The notes below the pieces were generated by a model. That model made no database searches. It was not told where the DNA came from and saw nothing but the letters and a program-made list of their open reading frames with translations. A stretch of DNA of 64,000 nt. Origin: Pseudomonadota bacterium. Lineage in GTDB: Bacteria > Pseudomonadota > Alphaproteobacteria > Sphingomonadales > Sphingomonadaceae. The position numbers and the translations under genes were made by a program. This document shows, piece after piece, positions 9,097 to 19,112 of the stretch (position 1 is its first letter; every line of letters starts with the position of its first letter). The stretch lies in the NCBI GenBank assembly GCA_963205265.1, contig CAUJJI010000023.1:17058-81057 (forward strand), in the 5' to 3' direction.

Positions 9097-10764
9097 ATGA
9101 CCACCAATCGCTCCCACGGCTGGATGAAGCGGCGCCTGATGTGCGCCTCGGCCTTGCCGCTGTTCGTGCTGACGGCCTGTGCCGACGGTGTCGGCTTCGG
9201 CCTGCACGCCGGCAACCCGCCGGGAGGGCCGACCAGTCCCGGCGGCCCCGCGGGACCCGGAAGCCCGACAGGACCGGGCAGCCCCTCGGGCCCGAGCGGT
9301 CCGGGCAGCCCGAGCGGTCCCAGCGGACCGACCGGACCCGGGGACCCGACAGGCCCCACCGGCCCCTCCGGCCCAGGCACTCCGACCGGACCCACCGAAC
9401 CCACCGGACCGGCCGGCCCCGGTGGACCGACTGAGCCAGGGAGCCCGACCGGCCCGACCGGCCCCGGCGGACCGACCGGGCCTGGTGGCCCCACCGGACC
9501 TACAGGTCCTGGCGACCCCAGCGGACCCACGGGACCCACCGGCCCGACGGGCCCGACTGGACCGACAGGGCCCACCGGCCCGACTGCGCCCGGCGGTCCG
9601 AGCCCGACTTCGCCGCCGCCGCTGTCCGGCCCGGTGGTGGGCGCCAGTGCCGGGGGCGCCGGTCTCCTCGGTCCCAGCGGCCCGAGCACGCTGATCGGCG
9701 TCAACCTGCTACCCGGCGACAGCCGGTCGGTGGGCAAGGTCGGCACCGTCGACCTTCTCACCGGCGAGGGGACGGCAGCGGCTGTGACGCTGCCGACGAC
9801 CACAAAGCAGGTGCAGGACGGCCTGGCTCCGGCCGGTTCGCTGGTGACCGCCGTTGCCGGGCCGCAGCTCGGCAGCGCGGTCACCCAGACGACCGACGCG
9901 GTGGCGCCCACCGTCGCGACCGTGACAGCGACGGTGAGCCAGGTGACCGCACCGCTGGTCGGTGCGGTGAACGGCGCGCTCGCGCCGGTCACCGACCCGG
10001 TCGTCGGCGACGGCGGCACTCTGGCCCCGGTGACCGGCCTCGCCGACGGCGTGCTCGGCGGCCTGCCGGGGTCCGACGGCCAGAGCCCGACGATCGCCGG
10101 GCCGCTGGTCGGCGCCAATCTGGGCGGGCAACTGCTGACCGGACCCTCGACGGGCGATACGGTCGCGGCTGTCAACGTCCTCGATCCCGCCGGCGGCACT
10201 GCCCCGGCCACCGGCGGGATCGCCACGGTCGACCTGCTGTCGGGCAACAAGGTTGCCGACCTGGCTCTGCCGACGACGGCGGCGACCGTGGAAGCCGGGC
10301 TGCAGCCGATCGGCAACCTCGCCGGAGCGACGCTGGGACCGCAGGCCGGCGCCGTGGTCGACCAGGTCTCGGCGACGCTCGCACCGGTCGTCGCGCCGGT
10401 GACGTCGGCCGTCGAGGCGGTCGCCCAGCCGGTGCTCGACGCAGTGAACACGGCAGCGCCCGCGCTGCCCGGCGGCACGGGCGGCAGCGACGGCCCGCTG
10501 GCGCCGGTGACCGACATCGTCGGCGCCGTGCTGGGAGGGACCGGCGGCGGGACCGGCGGCACGACGGACGTGCTCGCGCCGGTGACCGGCATCGTGAACT
10601 CGGTCCTCGGCACGGCTGCCGGCGGCGGCACGAGCGACCCGCTGGCGCCGGTCACCGAAGTGGTCGGCAGTGTGCTGGGCTCCGCCGGCCCGACTCAGCC
10701 CAGCGGCAGCGTGCTGGCCCCGGTGACCGGCCTGCTCGGCGGGCTGCTGAACAAGGGCCAGTAA
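9097..10764 (+). CDS. Putative lipoprotein with Pro-x-y triplet ('collagen-like') region and duplicated C-terminal modules
   Basis: Signal with lipobox [13 protein letters not shown] triplets; two long diverged copies of a ...VDLL(T/S)G...(T/A)LPTT...GP(Q)... module; repeated LAPVTxxVxxVLG units at the C-terminus. Confidence 0.85.
   Translation: MTTNRSHGWMKRRLMCASALPLFVLTACADGVGFGLHAGNPPGGPTSPGGPAGPGSPTGPGSPSGPSGPGSPSGPSGPTGPGDPTGPTGPSGPGTPTGPTEPTGPAGPGGPTEPGSPTGPTGPGGPTGPGGPTGPTGPGDPSGPTGPTGPTGPTGPTGPTGPTAPGGPSPTSPPPLSGPVVGASAGGAGLLGPSGPSTLIGVNLLPGDSRSVGKVGTVDLLTGEGTAAAVTLPTTTKQVQDGLAPAGSLVTAVAGPQLGSAVTQTTDAVAPTVATVTATVSQVTAPLVGAVNGALAPVTDPVVGDGGTLAPVTGLADGVLGGLPGSDGQSPTIAGPLVGANLGGQLLTGPSTGDTVAAVNVLDPAGGTAPATGGIATVDLLSGNKVADLALPTTAATVEAGLQPIGNLAGATLGPQAGAVVDQVSATLAPVVAPVTSAVEAVAQPVLDAVNTAAPALPGGTGGSDGPLAPVTDIVGAVLGGTGGGTGGTTDVLAPVTGIVNSVLGTAAGGGTSDPLAPVTEVVGSVLGSAGPTQPSGSVLAPVTGLLGGLLNKGQ
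9220..9606 (+). repeat. Pro-x-y triplet repeat region (about 43 triplets)
   Basis: Direct reading of the translation: Pro at every third residue from [12 protein letters not shown] ... to [12 protein letters not shown]. Confidence 0.9.
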
Positions 10765-10830
10765 CGGGAGGCGTCCCGGTGCTGCTGCTCCCGCCTTCCC
10801 CACCTCAATCCGCAAGCAAGGGGTCAAGAC

Positions 10831-12177
10831 ATGGCCAGTGGCCGCCCACCCAGTCCCGACGGCCGATTCGCCGCCCGGCTCACCCGCGACGAACTGCACG
10901 TCGCCGCGCGCATCGACAACTTTCGCCACATCGCCATGGCCTATGGCGAAGCCGTCGCCGCGGCGGTGTGCGAGGAGGTGTGCCGGACGTTCCGCGACCT
11001 CGTCGCCATCGGCTATTTCGGCAGCGGCACGGTCTTGCCCGGCGAGGACGGCCTGTTCAGCCTGATCCTCGGTAGTGCCGCCGACGCGCCCGATACCGGC
11101 CCCGACAGCCTGCCGGCACGCTTCGCGATCGTCTGGTCGGTGATCGGCTCCTCGGCCTTCGCCCACGGCGGCAGCCGCATCCATGTCGCGATCGCCGCCA
11201 CTTCGGCGCGGTCGCTGGTCCCGGCGGCAGTCGCCGACCGCGACCGGCGGCTGCTGGCCGAGGCCGAGGCCGCCCTCGCCCGCCTGCCCGCACAGGGCCA
11301 TCCGCCCGAACCGCACCAGGGCTGGCTCCAGTCCTACCGCCGCGACATGGCGGCGGCGGCGGAATTCTTCGCCGGTGTCGAAGCCGAGGGGCTGCTGGTC
11401 GCCTGGCAGGCGATCCGCGGCAGCGGCGCGCCCGACGCCGTGCTCTACCACGAGACGCTGCTGCGCTGCCTCTCCGCGGGCGGCACGGTCGCGCTTCCGG
11501 GCGAGACCATCGCGCTGCTCGAGCGGCTCGGGCTCATCGCCGCGCTCGACCGGCTGATGGTGTTCCGCGTCATCGAGGAACTGGTCGATGCGCCGCGCGT
11601 CTGCCTCGGCGTCAACATCTCGGCGCAGAGCGCCCGGCTCGATCCCTGGTGGGAAGGCGTGACTCATTGCCTGGCCGCCTACGGCCGGCTCGGGACGCGG
11701 CTGTTCGTCGAGATCACCGAGACCCTGCCGATGCTGTCCAAGGCCGATGCGATCCAATTCGCCGCCAGCCTGCGCGGCGTCGGCTGCAAGCTGGTCATCG
11801 ACGATTTCGGCGTCGGCCAGGCATCGTTCTGGTCGCTGCTGGGACTCGGCCCCGACGTCGTGAAGATCGATGGCGGCTTCCTGCGCCGGGCGACCGGCTG
11901 CGAGCGCGACCGGGTGATCCTTCACCACATGGTCGGGCTGGCAAAGGCGCTGGCGACCGCCGTGGTCGTCGAAGGCGTGGAGACCGTCGAGCTGGGAGAG
12001 GCGGCGCTGGCCTCGGGCGTCGAGTGGCAGCAGGGCCATGCCCTCGGCCGCCCCTCGATCGTCCGCTCGTGGAAGCGCTATCCGGCGAACGACGACACCG
12101 CCCGCGCGGTTCCGGCGCTCGGTCATGCCGGTCCGGCCAAGGGCGCCGGCACCACCGGCCGCACCGCCGGCCGATGA
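10831..12177 (+). CDS. EAL-domain protein (putative c-di-GMP phosphodiesterase) with degenerate N-terminal GGDEF-like region
   Basis: HETLLRC, VNISAQS, EITET, DDFGVG, VKIDGGF, VVEGVET, QGHALGRP align to EAL catalytic positions. Confidence 0.88.
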   Translation: MASGRPPSPDGRFAARLTRDELHVAARIDNFRHIAMAYGEAVAAAVCEEVCRTFRDLVAIGYFGSGTVLPGEDGLFSLILGSAADAPDTGPDSLPARFAIVWSVIGSSAFAHGGSRIHVAIAATSARSLVPAAVADRDRRLLAEAEAALARLPAQGHPPEPHQGWLQSYRRDMAAAAEFFAGVEAEGLLVAWQAIRGSGAPDAVLYHETLLRCLSAGGTVALPGETIALLERLGLIAALDRLMVFRVIEELVDAPRVCLGVNISAQSARLDPWWEGVTHCLAAYGRLGTRLFVEITETLPMLSKADAIQFAASLRGVGCKLVIDDFGVGQASFWSLLGLGPDVVKIDGGFLRRATGCERDRVILHHMVGLAKALATAVVVEGVETVELGEAALASGVEWQQGHALGRPSIVRSWKRYPANDDTARAVPALGHAGPAKGAGTTGRTAGR

Positions 12178-12680
12178 TCGAGCGCGTGCCCAGGAGCAGC
12201 TATGCCGGGCTGGGCGAGCTGATGCGCAACGCCGGCGTCGACGCCGTGCGGGTCGAGGCGATGGTGCGCGAATTCCTCGCCATGCAGGCCGACGAGCAGG
12301 TGATACGGCGGCAGGGCCACGAACTGCGCGCGCTGCGCGAGACCGTGGGCGACGGGCTCGACGCCATCCGCTCCGACCAGGACTCGGCGCTCAAGGCGCT
12401 TGGCCTCGCGCTGTCGACGTTCCGGCGCGAAGCCACCGTCTACCAGCGGGCTTTCGCCGCGGCGACCGGCCGGACCTGCCGCCTGGCCGCGATCGTCATC
12501 GTCCTGCAGCTGGTGGTGATCGGCCTCTGCACCTGCCTGCTGCTCCGGCAGGGCCCTCCTGGCGGTCGGTCCGTGCCGGCACTGCGCGACGCCGGCACCG
12601 CGCCGCCGCTGCGCGCGGCCGATTCGCTCCACTTTGCTGCAATTGCCGCGTCGGGGAGAATCCTAGCGAGATCTATCTAG
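12174..12680 (+). CDS. Hypothetical protein with coiled-coil-like region and C-terminal TM segment
   Basis: ATG at 12174 overlaps the EAL gene stop (ATGA); LAAIVIVLQLVVIGLCTCLLL TM segment. Confidence 0.65.
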   Translation: MIERVPRSSYAGLGELMRNAGVDAVRVEAMVREFLAMQADEQVIRRQGHELRALRETVGDGLDAIRSDQDSALKALGLALSTFRREATVYQRAFAAATGRTCRLAAIVIVLQLVVIGLCTCLLLRQGPPGGRSVPALRDAGTAPPLRAADSLHFAAIAASGRILARSI

Positions 12681-12932
12681 TCGTTCCTACCAAGCGATCG
12701 CCACAAGGAGCCCCGGACACCGCAGAAATCCATTCCCGGACTTGTTCCACCCAAGATGTCGGGCCGCCCTGAAGGCGCGCAGGAACGCGCGTCGGCAGCC
12801 GGGTTATGTCCGAAACGGTCTGGTATCGGCTCTCCTACCGACGGCACGCCGGGTATCACCTGCCTGTCGATCGGGATGCCGTGCCCAGGCACAAGCCTGT
12901 GCGCCGGCGCTCCCGGCAAGAGGGAGCGATGC

Positions 12933-13823
12933 ATGCACCTGGGCCTGAGAGCCAGGATCACGATTGCCGTCGGGCTGTGCGCGGCCGCCCTGTCCCTGCT
13001 GCTCGGCCTCGGCGAGCTGCAGCGCCAGGCTGCGCCCGCGGTGGCCAGGCCTGGGCCGGCCGCGGCTGCGGCCCGGCTGGTGGTGCTCGCCGAGGCCGCG
13101 CGGCCGATCGCCCTGGGCGAGACCATCACCGCCGGCATGATCCGCAACGCGCCCGGCGACCCGGCGCGCCATCCGCTGGTCGCCACGGCCGGCGAGGTCG
13201 TCGGCAAAGTCGCGACCCGGCCGCTGGCGGCCGGTGCCATGATCCCGCGCGAAGCGCTGGACCAGGTCGCCCGGCTGGCCATCCGCGTCCCCTTCGGCAT
13301 GCGCGCCATGACCATCGAGACGCCGGGCGAAATCGCGGTCGCCGGCCTGCTGCGCCCGGGCGACACGGTCGACGTCGAAGTCGTCTATCCCGGCGCCGAC
13401 GCGCTGAGCGGCGCGCGCGGCTCGGCCCGCAGCCGCGCCGACACGCTGCTGCAGAACGTGCTCGTACTGGCGGTCGGCGATGCCGTGGTCGGCGCTTCGG
13501 CCGGCCCGGCGACGGCGGGCGAGCGGACGTCCGGTCCCGCGCGCACCGTGACCCTGGCTCTCGCCCCCGCGCAGGTCGCCGTCCTGTCGCTGGCGAAAAG
13601 CACCGGCACGCTCCACCTCTCGCTGCGCAATCCGGCCGATGTCGGGCAGCTGCGCCTGGCGACCACGGTCTCGCGCGCGCCGCTGCCGGTCGTGCCGCCC
13701 ATGGCTGCGCCGCCGCCTGCGACCGAGATCCGCGTGATCCCCGGGGCGAGCAGCCGGCATCCGATCGAACTGATCGTCGGCGACCGCCGCCGGGTGATCT
13801 ACGCCGGGAGCGGCGCGCGATGA
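12933..13823 (+). CDS. cpaB: Flp pilus assembly protein CpaB/RcpC
   Basis: N-terminal TM, SAF-like region (ARPIALGETITAGMIRNAP), MRAMTIETPGEIAVAGLLRPGDTVDVEVVY. Confidence 0.88.
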   Translation: MHLGLRARITIAVGLCAAALSLLLGLGELQRQAAPAVARPGPAAAAARLVVLAEAARPIALGETITAGMIRNAPGDPARHPLVATAGEVVGKVATRPLAAGAMIPREALDQVARLAIRVPFGMRAMTIETPGEIAVAGLLRPGDTVDVEVVYPGADALSGARGSARSRADTLLQNVLVLAVGDAVVGASAGPATAGERTSGPARTVTLALAPAQVAVLSLAKSTGTLHLSLRNPADVGQLRLATTVSRAPLPVVPPMAAPPPATEIRVIPGASSRHPIELIVGDRRRVIYAGSGAR

Positions 13824-14980
13824 AGCCGTGGCTCGCCTTGCCGGCACTGGCGGTCCTGCTGCCATCCTCCGCCCCAGCGCAGGAGGACTTGCTGCAGGTG
13901 GGATCGGGGCAGACCCTGTCCTACCCGCAGCCGATCGGCCGCATCGAAGTCGATCGCGAGGACGTGATCGCCGTCACCGCACCCAGCGCGCGCAGCCTGT
14001 CGATCCGGGGGCTGAGCCCGGGCCGGGCGCTGCTGTCGGTCTATGCCGGCGACGGCCGCCTCATGCGGGAGACGGCTCTGACGGTGGCAGGCCGAGCTGC
14101 CGCTCTCCCGCCCGCAGGCCGCGAGCCGGTGGTCGCGGTCGATGTCCGGTTCGCAGCGGTCTCGGATTCGACGCTGCGGGCGCTCGGCTTCAACTTCACC
14201 AAGCTGAGCGGCGACATGCAGGGCGCCGTCTTCGCGCCGAGCACGCTCGGAAAGGTCGATTTCACCGCCCAGGGCCCGGCAGTGGAAGGCACGGTGCCGC
14301 TGCAGAACGCCTTCAACCTGTTCCTCGCCGCCCCCAACCGCGGCATCGACGCCGTGCTCAGCGCCTTGTCGTCGAACGGCCTCTCCGAGCTGCTCGCCCA
14401 GCCGACGCTGCTGGCCCGCTCGGGCGAGCAGGCGAGCTTCCTCGCCGGCGGCGAAGTGCCGGTGCCGGTCCCGCAGAGCTCGGGCAGCGGCGAGGGGACG
14501 ATCGCGATCCAGTACAAGGAATTCGGCGTCCGCCTGGCGGTAACGCCCCGTGTCCTTGCCGGCGACCGCATCGTCCTGAAGATCGCCCCGGAAGTGAGCG
14601 AGCTCGACTACGGCATCGGCGTCCAGCTGCAGGGCTATGTCGTGCCGGGCCTGCGCCGCCGCTCCGCCGAGACGACCGTAGAGCTGGGCGCCGGGCAGAG
14701 CTTCGTCATCGCCGGGCTCAGCTACAGCAGCAGCACGGTCACGCGCGAGAAAGTCCCGCTGCTTGGCGACATCCCGGTGCTCGGCGCCTTCTTCGCGCGC
14801 CGGCAGAACCAGAAGGAGCGCCAGGTGCTGATCATCGTCGCCACGCCGCGCCTGGTCGCGCCGAACGACTCCCCCGTGATTCCGCGCGGAGCCGCGGCAG
14901 GCGAAGGACCGGCCGCCGACCTGCTGCCCGGCCTCGACGGGCTCGACCAGCGCAGCTCCCCCTTCGGCGTGATCCGCTGA
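13820..14980 (+). CDS. cpaC: Type II/IV secretin CpaC/RcpA
   Basis: Signal peptide; LLQVGSGQTLSYPQPIGRIEVDREDVIAV; secretin domain LLAQPTLLARSGEQASFLAGGEVPVPV, KVPLLGDIPVLGAFF. Confidence 0.95.
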   Translation: MKPWLALPALAVLLPSSAPAQEDLLQVGSGQTLSYPQPIGRIEVDREDVIAVTAPSARSLSIRGLSPGRALLSVYAGDGRLMRETALTVAGRAAALPPAGREPVVAVDVRFAAVSDSTLRALGFNFTKLSGDMQGAVFAPSTLGKVDFTAQGPAVEGTVPLQNAFNLFLAAPNRGIDAVLSALSSNGLSELLAQPTLLARSGEQASFLAGGEVPVPVPQSSGSGEGTIAIQYKEFGVRLAVTPRVLAGDRIVLKIAPEVSELDYGIGVQLQGYVVPGLRRRSAETTVELGAGQSFVIAGLSYSSSTVTREKVPLLGDIPVLGAFFARRQNQKERQVLIIVATPRLVAPNDSPVIPRGAAAGEGPAADLLPGLDGLDQRSSPFGVIR

Positions 14981-14981
14981 C

Positions 14982-16175
14982 ATGGCCCGCATCCTGCTGC
15001 TTTCCGTCGACCGCGCGCTGGCCGAAGCGATCGGCGAAGCCATGGCCGGCCGCGTCCCGGTCGAGCTGATGCAGGCGCTCGAGCCCGACAGGCTCGACGG
15101 CCCGGCCGTGGTCGTGGTCGACAGCGCCGCGATCCCGCCCGAGCGGTCGCTGGCGGCAGCGGTCGCGGCAGTGGTCGGCTCCGCCGGCGGCCGCCCGGTC
15201 GTCGTCGCCGTCGAGCGGGCCGACAGCGACGAGATCCTGCGCGCGGTCCGCGCCGGCGCCGATGACGTGGTGCCCCGCAATGCCGACGGCCGGGAACTGG
15301 CCGAAGTCATCTCGCGGCTGCTGAACGGCGCGCTGGTCGACCAGGGCGAGGGCGGCCGGCTGACGCTGCTGCTCGGCCCCGACCAGCATGCCGCCGCGAT
15401 CGTCGCGACCGACCTTGCCCTGCTGCGCTGCCGGGAGCGCCCTTCGGTGCTGCTGGTCGACTGCACGCTGCCGACCAGCACTTGCGAGGCCTATCTCGAC
15501 ATCAAGGCCGGCTACGGCCTGGCGACGGCGATCGCCGAACTCGAGCGCCTGGATGCCAGCCTGCTGGCCAGCACGGTGGCGCGGCACCCGGCGAGCGGCC
15601 TGATGCTGCTGACGTTCGACGGCGGCACCGGCGCCGAGCCGGTCGGCATCGCGCCGGGCGACATCGCCAGCCTGGTCCGCCTGCTGCGCGCCTGCTGCAG
15701 CGACGTGATCCTCTGCGCCGGCAGCCTGCGACACCCCGCCCTGCTGCGCGAGCTGGGGACGCTGGCCGACCGGGTCGAGCTGGTCTGCCCGCAGTCGATC
15801 CGCGAACTCGAAGACGCGCGGCGGCTGCTCGATCGCATCGCCTTCGAACCATCCGTCCGGAAAGGCATCCGGCTGCTGGTCTGGAACCACCTGCCCGGGG
15901 TCCTGCTGGGCGGGCAGCGCATGGCGCAAGTGCTGGAGATCGGCGCGAGTCTCGACATTCCGGCCGACCCGGTACGGTTGAGCAATGCGCTGAACTCCGG
16001 CCAGCCGCTGGCCCTGGCACCCGCCGGCGGGGCCTATCTGCAGGCCCTGCGCCGGGTGGCCGATTGCCGCGGCAGGGCGCGGCAGGCGCCGCTGCGGGCG
16101 CCGCAAGGCTGGGCGCTGCAGCGGATCGACAAGCTGCGCGGCGCCGTGCTCGGCATGGTCGAGGCGCGGCGATGA
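14982..16175 (+). CDS. cpaE: CpaE/TadZ-family pilus localisation protein (Walker A not conserved)
   Basis: Position between cpaC and cpaF; receiver-like N-terminus; LLVDCTLPTSTCEAYLDIKAGYGLATAIAELERLDASLLASTVARHPASGLMLL. Confidence 0.85.
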   Translation: MARILLLSVDRALAEAIGEAMAGRVPVELMQALEPDRLDGPAVVVVDSAAIPPERSLAAAVAAVVGSAGGRPVVVAVERADSDEILRAVRAGADDVVPRNADGRELAEVISRLLNGALVDQGEGGRLTLLLGPDQHAAAIVATDLALLRCRERPSVLLVDCTLPTSTCEAYLDIKAGYGLATAIAELERLDASLLASTVARHPASGLMLLTFDGGTGAEPVGIAPGDIASLVRLLRACCSDVILCAGSLRHPALLRELGTLADRVELVCPQSIRELEDARRLLDRIAFEPSVRKGIRLLVWNHLPGVLLGGQRMAQVLEIGASLDIPADPVRLSNALNSGQPLALAPAGGAYLQALRRVADCRGRARQAPLRAPQGWALQRIDKLRGAVLGMVEARR

Positions 16176-17509
16176 GCCTGCTGACCACCGAACTGCGCGG
16201 CATGGCCGTGCCCGAGCCGCATCGCCTCGCGCCGATCGCCCAGCCCGCCGCACGGCGGATGAGCGACATCTACCAGGCGGTCAAGGCGCAGACCTGCCAG
16301 CAGGTGATCGAGCAGCTCGAGGCGCGCGGCGGCACGGTCGAGGCGCTGAGCCCGCGGGCGCTGCGCGAGGAGATCGAAAGCGCGATCCGCAGCCGCAGCC
16401 GGCGCGGCCAGCTGGCGCTGAACACGGCCGAACGGCTGCTGCTGGTCGAGGACGTCGAGGACGAGGTCGCCGGCCTCGGCCCGCTGGCGCCGCTGCTGCG
16501 CGACGCCGGCGTCGACGACATCATCGTCAACGGCCCGCACCACGTCTTCGTCGAGCGCGGCGGCCTGCTGGAGAAAGTCGACACGCGCTTCCGCGACGAG
16601 GTGCACCTGATGAACATCATCCAGCGGATCGTCGGGCGGATCGGGCGCCGGGTCGACGAGTCCACGCCCTATGTCGACGCCCGGCTGCGCGACGGCACCC
16701 GGGTCAACGTCGTCATCCCGCCGATCGCGCTCGACGGGCCGGTGCTGTCGCTCCGCAAGTTCCGCGCCGAACCCTTCACCCTGGCGACTTTCGTCGAGCG
16801 CCAGGTGCTGAGCGCGGCGATGGCCGCCTATCTTGCCGCGGCAGTGCGCTCGCGCCTCAACATCCTGATCAGCGGCGGCACCGGCGCCGGCAAGTCGACG
16901 CTGCTCAACGTCCTGTCCGGTGCGATCGGCGACGGCGAGCGCCTGATCACCATCGAGGACGCCGCCGAGCTGCAGCTGCGCCAGGAGCACGTCGTGCGGC
17001 TGGAGACCCGGCCGCCCAATCTCGACGGCAGCCGCGAAGTGCCGGCGCGCGAGCTGATGCGCAACGCGCTGCGCATGCGGCCGGACCGCATCATCCTGGG
17101 CGAAGTGCGCGGCGGCGAGGCGATCGAGATGCTGCAGGCGATGTCGACCGGCCACGACGGATCGATGTCGACGATCCACGGCAACAGCCCGCGCGACGCC
17201 TTCGCCCGGCTCGAGCTGCTGCTGAGCTTTTCCGGACTGCAGCACGATATCCGCGCGATCCGGCGGCTGATCGCCAGCAGCATCCACATCGTCGTGCACA
17301 CCCAGCGCCACGCCAACGGCAGCCGGCGCGTCGTCTCGGTCACCGAGGTCACCGGCCTTGAGGGCGAGGCCTATTCGCTGAACGAGCTTTTCGCTTTCGA
17401 GGAGCGCGGGCCGATGACCGGCTCCGGCCAATTCCGCACCCTCTCGCCGCGCCCGTTCCACTTGCCGCGGCTGCGCGACTACGCCGGGACCGGGGACAGC
17501 CTGTGCTGA
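16172..17509 (+). CDS. cpaF: CpaF/TadA secretion ATPase
   Basis: [12 protein letters not shown] Walker [44 protein letters not shown]. Confidence 0.97.
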   Translation: MSLLTTELRGMAVPEPHRLAPIAQPAARRMSDIYQAVKAQTCQQVIEQLEARGGTVEALSPRALREEIESAIRSRSRRGQLALNTAERLLLVEDVEDEVAGLGPLAPLLRDAGVDDIIVNGPHHVFVERGGLLEKVDTRFRDEVHLMNIIQRIVGRIGRRVDESTPYVDARLRDGTRVNVVIPPIALDGPVLSLRKFRAEPFTLATFVERQVLSAAMAAYLAAAVRSRLNILISGGTGAGKSTLLNVLSGAIGDGERLITIEDAAELQLRQEHVVRLETRPPNLDGSREVPARELMRNALRMRPDRIILGEVRGGEAIEMLQAMSTGHDGSMSTIHGNSPRDAFARLELLLSFSGLQHDIRAIRRLIASSIHIVVHTQRHANGSRRVVSVTEVTGLEGEAYSLNELFAFEERGPMTGSGQFRTLSPRPFHLPRLRDYAGTGDSLC

Positions 17510-18405
17510 ACGGCATCGCCCTGGTCCTGCTGGCGCTGCTGCTGGCGGCGGCGAGCGCCGCCTGTGTCGCCGGCGAACGCAGGCGCGAGACCGCGCGGCT
17601 CGACCGGCGGCTCGCACCGCTCTCGCCCGACCGCGCGGCGACGCTGCGGCCCGGCCCGCTCGCTGCCGTGCCCGCCGGCATCGCCCCGCTGCTGGCCCGC
17701 GCGCAAGTCGTGGTCACGGCGCGGCTGCTGTGGAGCTGGGGCATCGCGCTGGCCGGGCTGACGCTGGCGGCGTTGCTGACGTTCGGGCTCGCCGCCGGCA
17801 TCGCCGTGCTCGTCTCATTTCCCGCCGGACTTGCCCTTTGGGTCCGGCGGCGCGCCGGCCGCCGGATCGAGGCCCTGATCGACGCGCTTCCCTTCTACGT
17901 CGATACGGTGCGCCAGCTCCAGGCGGTCGGCGCCTCGCTGCCGCAGGCGCTGGAGCGCGGGCTGGCCGAAGCGCCCGACGTGGTCCGCAGCTACATGGCA
18001 CCGGTCGCCCGCCGCATCGAGCTGGGCGCCCCGCTGGGCGAAGCGATGCAGCAATGGGCGGACCGCCTGCGCGTTCCCGAGATCGCCATGCTCGCCGCCG
18101 CGATCCGCACCAACCTGCGCTACGGCGGAGCGATGACCGCGGTCCTCGCCAACCTGGCGCGGCTGCTGCGCGACCGCGCCGGCTTCAAGCGCGACCTCAA
18201 GGCGGCGACCGCCGAGGCGCGGATCAGCGCCAGGGTGCTGGTGGCCATGCCGCTGGTCGCCATGGCGCTGCTGGTGGCGCTGAACCGCAACTACCTGGCC
18301 TTCTTCGTCGACGATCCGCGCGGCCACCGCCTGGCCGTGGTCGCTCTGGTCCTCCAGGCCATCGGCATGCTGCTGATGAACCGCATCATGCGGATCGCGT
18401 TCTGA
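17503..18405 (+). CDS. tadB: TadB (type II secretion F family)
   Basis: IDALPFYVDTVRQLQAVGASLPQALERGL...RDRAGFKRDLKAATAEARISARVLVAMP. Confidence 0.9.
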   Translation: MLNGIALVLLALLLAAASAACVAGERRRETARLDRRLAPLSPDRAATLRPGPLAAVPAGIAPLLARAQVVVTARLLWSWGIALAGLTLAALLTFGLAAGIAVLVSFPAGLALWVRRRAGRRIEALIDALPFYVDTVRQLQAVGASLPQALERGLAEAPDVVRSYMAPVARRIELGAPLGEAMQQWADRLRVPEIAMLAAAIRTNLRYGGAMTAVLANLARLLRDRAGFKRDLKAATAEARISARVLVAMPLVAMALLVALNRNYLAFFVDDPRGHRLAVVALVLQAIGMLLMNRIMRIAF

Positions 18406-19112
18406 TGACGGCGCTGCTGCTTTGGCTGTCGGTCGCCACCGGGGCGGGCGGCCTCGCGATCGCCGCTTCGGCGACCCGGCTGCTGCTGGCCGAGCGGCGG
18501 CTCGAGGCGAGGCTGTCGGCGCGCCTGGCGCGGGCGCCCCGCCGCAGCGACGCGCTGCCGGCGCGGCTGCCGCAAGGGCTCGCCGGAGCCGCGGCCCTGA
18601 TCGGCGCCCGGCAGTGGAGCCAGCTGCTGGCGGCGCGGCGGGCGCGGGAGATCACGGCCGAGTTCCCCTTCCTGCTCGACCTCATGCTGATGATGCTGCA
18701 GAGCGGGGTCGCGCTCGACCAGTGCTTCCGCGCCATCGCTCGCGACGAAGTGGTCGCCCTGCCCCGCCACTCGCGCCAGATGGCGCTGCTCGTGGCCGAT
18801 CTCGACCGCGGGATGGACTACGAGCCGGCGCTCGACCGCTGGGCCGCGCGCCTCGCGATCCCCGGTGCGCAGGAACTGGCGGCCTTGTTCCGCCAGGGCC
18901 TTTTCCAGGGGGTCGAGCTGACCCCGGCCCTGCGCGAGTTCGCCAGGGAATTCGCCCAGCGGCGGATCGCCCGGGCCAGGGAAGCGATGGGCAGCGTCAC
19001 CGTGCGCATGGTGGTGCTGATGATCCTGTTCCTGATGCCGGCGCTGTTCGTCGTGCTCGCCGGGCCGCCGGTCACCGCGATCTTCGACACGCTGCAGGCA
19101 GGTGCGCGATGA
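18405..19112 (+). CDS. tadC: TadC (type II secretion F family)
   Basis: EFPFLLDLMLMMLQSGVALDQCFRAIA...FQGVELTPALREFAREFAQRRIARAREAMGSVTVRMVV; ATG overlaps the tadB stop. Confidence 0.9.
   Translation: MTALLLWLSVATGAGGLAIAASATRLLLAERRLEARLSARLARAPRRSDALPARLPQGLAGAAALIGARQWSQLLAARRAREITAEFPFLLDLMLMMLQSGVALDQCFRAIARDEVVALPRHSRQMALLVADLDRGMDYEPALDRWAARLAIPGAQELAALFRQGLFQGVELTPALREFAREFAQRRIARAREAMGSVTVRMVVLMILFLMPALFVVLAGPPVTAIFDTLQAGAR

Noticed and set aside
9709-12126. 805 aa minus-strand ORF
   Set aside because: Antisense to the Pro-rich lipoprotein and EAL genes, low-complexity composition typical of high-GC shadow ORFs.
12680-12933. c-di-GMP riboswitch upstream of cpaB
   Set aside because: Superficially attractive given the EAL gene and some GCAC/CAGG strings, but no recognisable GEMM core.
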